Positions 60,183-64,000 of a stretch of 64,000 nucleotides of DNA are shown piece after piece. The position numbers were made by a program, and so were the translations under genes. The notes beneath the pieces are model-generated. The model searched no databases and was not told where the DNA came from. It worked only from the letters and a program-made list of their open reading frames with translations. The first letter of the stretch is position 1, and every line of letters begins with the position of its first letter. Location: positions 1 to 64,000 of the forward strand of contig NZ_JPXX01000009.1 in the NCBI RefSeq assembly GCF_000771875.1. The letters are read 5' to 3'. Source of the stretch: Gallibacterium genomosp. 1. Its GTDB lineage: Bacteria > Pseudomonadota > Gammaproteobacteria > Enterobacterales > Pasteurellaceae.

Positions 60183-62861
60183 TTAACTGTACCCCATCAA
60201 TTGCAAAAGTTCCCTTGTGTATTGAATGGCTTCGTTACGATTTGCTACGCCTAATTTTTGATATAAATTGCGGATATGGGTTTTAATTGTAGTGGTGGCA
60301 ACTTGTAATTCATCTGAAATTTGGTCGTTGCTATATCCCGAATAAATTAAGCCTAGCACTTGCCATTCCCGTTGGGTAAGGGGGCTGATTTTTAATAAAT
60401 CTGGCACTTGCGGATTTTTTAATAATTGTGCGACAAATTCTTCATCAAAATGAGCGAATTTATGTCGATAATATTGGTTGATGTGGCGTAAGATAAATTG
60501 AGCTTTATGAGCAACTAATTCATCGAGGCTGTTTTGGGCAAGTAATTGGCGGATTTGCTGTGCCATTATTTCCCCCTCCAACACGAAAACACTGATAAAG
60601 TTGGTTTGTTTGGTGAGGGCAAGAGCAAGCTGAAGATCTGCCATCGCCGCTGTTTTGTTATGTGTAAGAAAATGCAGCCGATTGCGTAAAATTAAGGCTC
60701 TATTTAAGTCGCTGATAAATTGTAACTTTTCCGCCGTTTGGATCAATTTATCCAAAATCGTTTTGGCAGCCTCATAATCGCCGATCAGCATTTTTGCCCG
60801 CGCAATATTACGCCATTGTACTTGGCTGAAATGATTGGTATCCGTGCTTGGTGGTTGGTTTTGAATTAGCCAATTTTGAGCAGCTTGGTTATCGTTCGTC
60901 ATTTGCCATAACACAATTTTGACCTGATCAGCATTGGCATTCCAATCGTTGTGATAATGATGTGCATTTTGTAGTTGGGTAATTTTTTCTAGCAGTCGGG
61001 CGGCGTTGTCTAAATCCCCGCGTACAATGGAAATTTTGCATAAAATCGCCAAACATTGTAGCCTTGCTTCTTCGCTATCCAACACAGAAATACCGGCGGT
61101 TGCCATAGCTTCGGCTTTGTCCAAATCATACCAATCCCATAAAATTTGCCCTTTCAAACGGAGCAAAAACTCATACATTGGAATTTGTTGTAAGTGGTTT
61201 TCTTTCACAAATAGCGTCGCTTTATTGAGCATATCATACCCCGCTTGTAAAAAACCTTGGGCGATCAAGATTTCCGATTGTTGGAGTAATGTCCACAGCA
61301 CATTGTGAGAGGTGTGATACTGACGAGCCATTTTTTCCGCTTTTTGCAGCATTGTAATCGCATCAGCGAAATTGCCCTTAACGTGCCAAGCCTCGCCAAT
61401 AATGGAGGTGGCAACAATTTTAGCATAGTGGGCGTTGTCAGCAAGGCGATTTAATGCGTTGGAGGCAAGTGAAAGTGCGGTGTTTTCATCGCCTGAATTT
61501 ATGGCGACTTGGGCGAGCAACACGTCAAATTCCGCTTGATTTTCAGGGCTGAGATCGATGTTCTGTTGCTCAAAATGGGCAAAAATGCCAGCCACTTCAC
61601 TATGTCGATGTTGGCTTTGGGCAAGCCACGCTTTTAATAACACCAGATTAGGGTAGGCGACAAGCCCTGTATCATCAAGATGTTCTAGGCTTTGCTCTAA
61701 TAATTTGAGTTCCCCTTGGTGGAATAATTGCCAGCCGTTTTGTGATAAAATTTGCAACAATAATTGTTTGTTTTCTAACAAGCTGGCGTGGTAGAGGGCT
61801 TCGGTAACATAGCCTTGTGCAAGCCAACCTCGTGCCGCTTGTTGGTGCAAGGCGGGCATTTCATTTGCCAACTCACGTTGGCTGCAATGGGCTAAGAAAG
61901 AGGCAAAAAGCGGGTGAAAACGCCACCAATTATCATCGCTTTCCATTCGCTGTAAAAATAGCCCTTGTTTTTCTAACCGTTCCAAAATAAATCGGCTCTC
62001 TGTTTCGCCCGTTACTTCAGCTACGAGAGTTTCGTTCATTGAACGCAGAATGGAGCAACGCAAAATAAATTGTCTGGTTGCTTTATCCACAGGGGCAAGT
62101 ACTTCGTCATTTAAGTAATCATTGATGTGAAAACTATGGTGGGAAAGGCGTTTGGCAATATCTTGTAAAGTACTTTTCTGCTGTTTGGCAGAAAGGCTGA
62201 TGAGTTGTAACGCCGTCGGCCAGCCCTCCACCTCATCACAAAGTGCGGTAATTTCTTGTTCCGTTAAGGGATTTTCTAAGCGAGATTGGAAAAACGCAAT
62301 ACTTTCTTGATGAGAAAAAGGCAGTTGATGGGCATTAATTTCTAATAATTGTTCTTGCACTCTTAAACTGGCTAAGCTCAATGGCGGCTGAGAACGTGAA
62401 ATCAAAATGAGCGTCATTGCAGGCGGTTGGTGTTTGATCCAATATTTTAATGCGTCGTGAATTTCTTCGTTTTCAATTAAATGATAATCATCAATCACCA
62501 GATAAAATGGCTGTTCGTAGGAAGCAAGATTGACCAACAACTGATTAAACAGTGAAGACAAATTGGAATAGGGCGGATTGTCTTCATTGTGAATGTGGTT
62601 GTTGGTAGCTCTCGCTAATGCCGCACAAAAATAGCCTGCGAACCGCTCCGTTTGATTATCGCTTTCATCTAAAGAATACCAGCCTAGATGTGGTTTATCC
62701 TTTGCCCATTGGGAAATCAACGTAGTTTTGCCATAACCTGCGGGAGCGGTAATCAGCACTAAAGGATAATCTGAAGCCTGTTCTAGCAAGGATAATAAAG
62801 CGGTTCTGGTTACGCTATTTTGTAGGCGGTAAGAACAAATAAGTTTTGATGGAATTAACAT
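60183..62861 (-). CDS. malT: Maltose regulon activator MalT
   Basis: ATP- and maltotriose-dependent activator of the mal genes. The 892-residue protein has an N-terminal STAND ATPase (MLIPSKL start, Walker A APAGYGKTT about 41-49, VIDDYHL), a long TPR-like sensor region (about 430-800) and a C-terminal LuxR-type helix-turn-helix (LTQREWQVLGLIYSGYSNDQIS and TTTIKTHIRNLYQKL). The start at 62861 aligns with E. coli MalT; the frame opens at 62915. Divergent from malP. Exact uptake words lie at 61473 and 62241. Confidence 0.95.
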   Translation of the reverse strand: MLIPSKLICSYRLQNSVTRTALLSLLEQASDYPLVLITAPAGYGKTTLISQWAKDKPHLGWYSLDESDNQTERFAGYFCAALARATNNHIHNEDNPPYSNLSSLFNQLLVNLASYEQPFYLVIDDYHLIENEEIHDALKYWIKHQPPAMTLILISRSQPPLSLASLRVQEQLLEINAHQLPFSHQESIAFFQSRLENPLTEQEITALCDEVEGWPTALQLISLSAKQQKSTLQDIAKRLSHHSFHINDYLNDEVLAPVDKATRQFILRCSILRSMNETLVAEVTGETESRFILERLEKQGLFLQRMESDDNWWRFHPLFASFLAHCSQRELANEMPALHQQAARGWLAQGYVTEALYHASLLENKQLLLQILSQNGWQLFHQGELKLLEQSLEHLDDTGLVAYPNLVLLKAWLAQSQHRHSEVAGIFAHFEQQNIDLSPENQAEFDVLLAQVAINSGDENTALSLASNALNRLADNAHYAKIVATSIIGEAWHVKGNFADAITMLQKAEKMARQYHTSHNVLWTLLQQSEILIAQGFLQAGYDMLNKATLFVKENHLQQIPMYEFLLRLKGQILWDWYDLDKAEAMATAGISVLDSEEARLQCLAILCKISIVRGDLDNAARLLEKITQLQNAHHYHNDWNANADQVKIVLWQMTNDNQAAQNWLIQNQPPSTDTNHFSQVQWRNIARAKMLIGDYEAAKTILDKLIQTAEKLQFISDLNRALILRNRLHFLTHNKTAAMADLQLALALTKQTNFISVFVLEGEIMAQQIRQLLAQNSLDELVAHKAQFILRHINQYYRHKFAHFDEEFVAQLLKNPQVPDLLKISPLTQREWQVLGLIYSGYSNDQISDELQVATTTIKTHIRNLYQKLGVANRNEAIQYTRELLQLMGYS

Positions 62862-62904
62862 TGTTAATAACCCTTTTGTTGATGAAAGATGTCTTTTGGA
62901 GTTC

Positions 62905-62966
62905 TCCTCCCCCAAATAAGAAATTACTTCCTACTCGTCATACTGACAAGATTATAGCAAGGAGGA
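62905..62966. promoter_or_regulatory. Candidate MalT boxes between malT and malP
   Basis: GGAGGA occurs on the plus strand at 62961-62966, about 75 bases before malP, and on the minus strand at 62905-62910, in the malT leader. Both match the MalT core. The first is well placed to activate malP. Confidence 0.45.
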
Positions 62967-63038
62967 TTTATTTTTTCTCCTGCCGAGCATAATAAAACAA
63001 GAAGAATGTTTAATTTATGCCTTAAAAGGAGTTTTTAT

Positions 63039-64000
63039 GTCTATTTCTCATACAAATGAAATGGCGTTATTTGATAATAATGTACAAAAATACTGCCGTT
63101 TTTTTGAACTTAGTTCGCCGCAACAATTTACCCTTGAGCAATGGTATCAGGTTATTGCCCATTCCGTTCTCGAGATTGCCTCGCAAAAACCACAAGGAAA
63201 AATTGAAGAAACGCGCCATATCAATTATCTTTCTATGGAATTTCTCATTGGCCGCCTCACGGGGAATAACCTGATGAATTTGGGCTATTATGAAGCGATC
63301 AAAACCTATTTAGCCCAGTATCAGATTGAGCTAGTCGATGTTCTGGAGCAAGAGCGTGATCCTGCTTTAGGCAATGGCGGACTTGGACGCTTAGCCGCCT
63401 GCTTTTTAGATTCAATGGCAACGCTAGGGCAAGCGGCGACAGGCTACGGGCTGCATTATCAATATGGGCTGTTTAAACAGGCTTTCCAAGATGGAAAACA
63501 AGTAGAAAGTGGCGATGAATGGGGAAGAAATCAATATCCTTGGCATCGCTATAATCCAAGCAAAACCCAACAAGTGCATTTTGGCGGAAAAGTGGTGGCA
63601 ATCGAGGGAGATCGCTATGAATGGCAACCCAAATTAACCATTGAAGGCAAAGCTTTTGATCTGCCGATTGTGGGCTATCAAAATGACGTAATCCAACCGC
63701 TACGCCTCTGGCAAGCAGACAGCCCACAATCTTTTGATTTAAACCAGTTTAATGAGGGCAAATTTGTCGCAGCGGAAAAAACCTTAATAAAAAGCACCGC
63801 ACTTACCCAAGTGCTATACCCGAACGATAATCATCGTGCAGGACAACAGTTACGCTTAATGCAGCAATATTTCCATTGTGCTTGCTCCGTGGCGGATATT
63901 CTTTCTCGCCACTTGGCACAAGGCTTCACCTTGGAAGAATTTCCGAAACGCCAAGTGATTCAGCTTAATGACACACACCCAACCCTCGCTATCCCTGAAT
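63039..64000 (+). CDS. malP: Maltodextrin phosphorylase, cut by the window end
   Basis: Phosphorolysis of alpha-1,4-glucans to glucose-1-phosphate. The 320 visible residues are the N-terminal part of a glycogen-phosphorylase-family enzyme: [47 protein letters not shown] and [12 protein letters not shown], with no stop before the edge. MalP rather than GlgP is favoured by position beside malT. AAAGGAG precedes ATG 63039. An uptake word in reverse is at 63796. Confidence 0.93.

Noticed and set aside
61006-61308. 100-codon plus-strand frame opposite malT
   Set aside because: Lies wholly within the malT TPR region on the other strand; malT is intact and well supported.

Overview
The window looks like a chromosomal segment of a gamma-proteobacterium of the family Pasteurellaceae. 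Gene content and order (rplM-rpsI, a merT/merP-like pair, moeA-moeB, ubiE-ubiJ-ubiB-tatABC, gpt beside pepD, an afuABC-type transporter), Gln- and Leu(TTA)-rich proteins, low G+C and Pasteurellaceae-type DNA uptake words all point there. I cannot fix the genus. No tRNA, rRNA, CRISPR array or intact insertion sequence was seen.

1-23 kb is mostly core: ribosomal proteins S9/L13; an ArsC-like protein and the ribosome-rescue factor ArfA; a secreted transglutaminase-like protein with a MerT/MerP-like pair; molybdopterin genes moeB/moeA; qmcA-ybbJ; grcA with a perfect FNR site; ung-yaaA-lipoprotein-fieF; pfkA; a two-component system beside a phosphoethanolamine transferase; gmhA-gpt divergent from pepD; then ubiE-ubiJ-ubiB and tatABC.

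23.3-26 kb is an AT-rich pair: a surface lipoprotein whose frame is broken at a run of ten G just after the lipobox (apparently phase OFF), followed by a Slam-type outer-membrane lipoprotein translocator. 26-37.5 kb holds hemB, a family-4-like uracil-DNA glycosylase, aphA, an afuABC transporter whose binding-protein gene carries a frameshift and an ATA in place of the start codon, a deletion scar between two divergent gene remnants, an NhaC-type transporter, rnt and gloA. 37.5-46.3 kb holds mpl, sodA, darP, pmbA, a candidate Fur-repressed small RNA, a BASS-family transporter, accA, pdxY and tilS.

From about 46.3 kb to the end the sequence changes. It is visibly richer in G+C and carries nine exact copies of the Haemophilus-type uptake word AAGTGCGGT, whereas the preceding 46 kb has none by eye and shows only a few Actinobacillus-type words (ACAAGCGGT or one mismatch). 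This block reads as acquired carbon-source modules. The first is a cytoplasmic glycerophosphodiesterase divergent from a four-gene ABC importer, with a perfect CRP site between them. The second is a maltose/maltodextrin regulon: malM-lamB-malK divergent from malEFG with two perfect CRP sites, then malT and malP. lamB itself contains an in-frame ten-G tract.

Inside the mal cluster, between malG and malT, sits an AT-rich type III toxin-antitoxin locus: promoter, tandem 31-bp repeats (ToxI-like RNA), an intrinsic terminator, and a ToxN/AbiQ-like toxin gene interrupted by one in-frame TGA. This locus, the poly-G lipoprotein/Slam pair, the Fur-type sRNA candidate and the uptake-word switch are the most notable observations.
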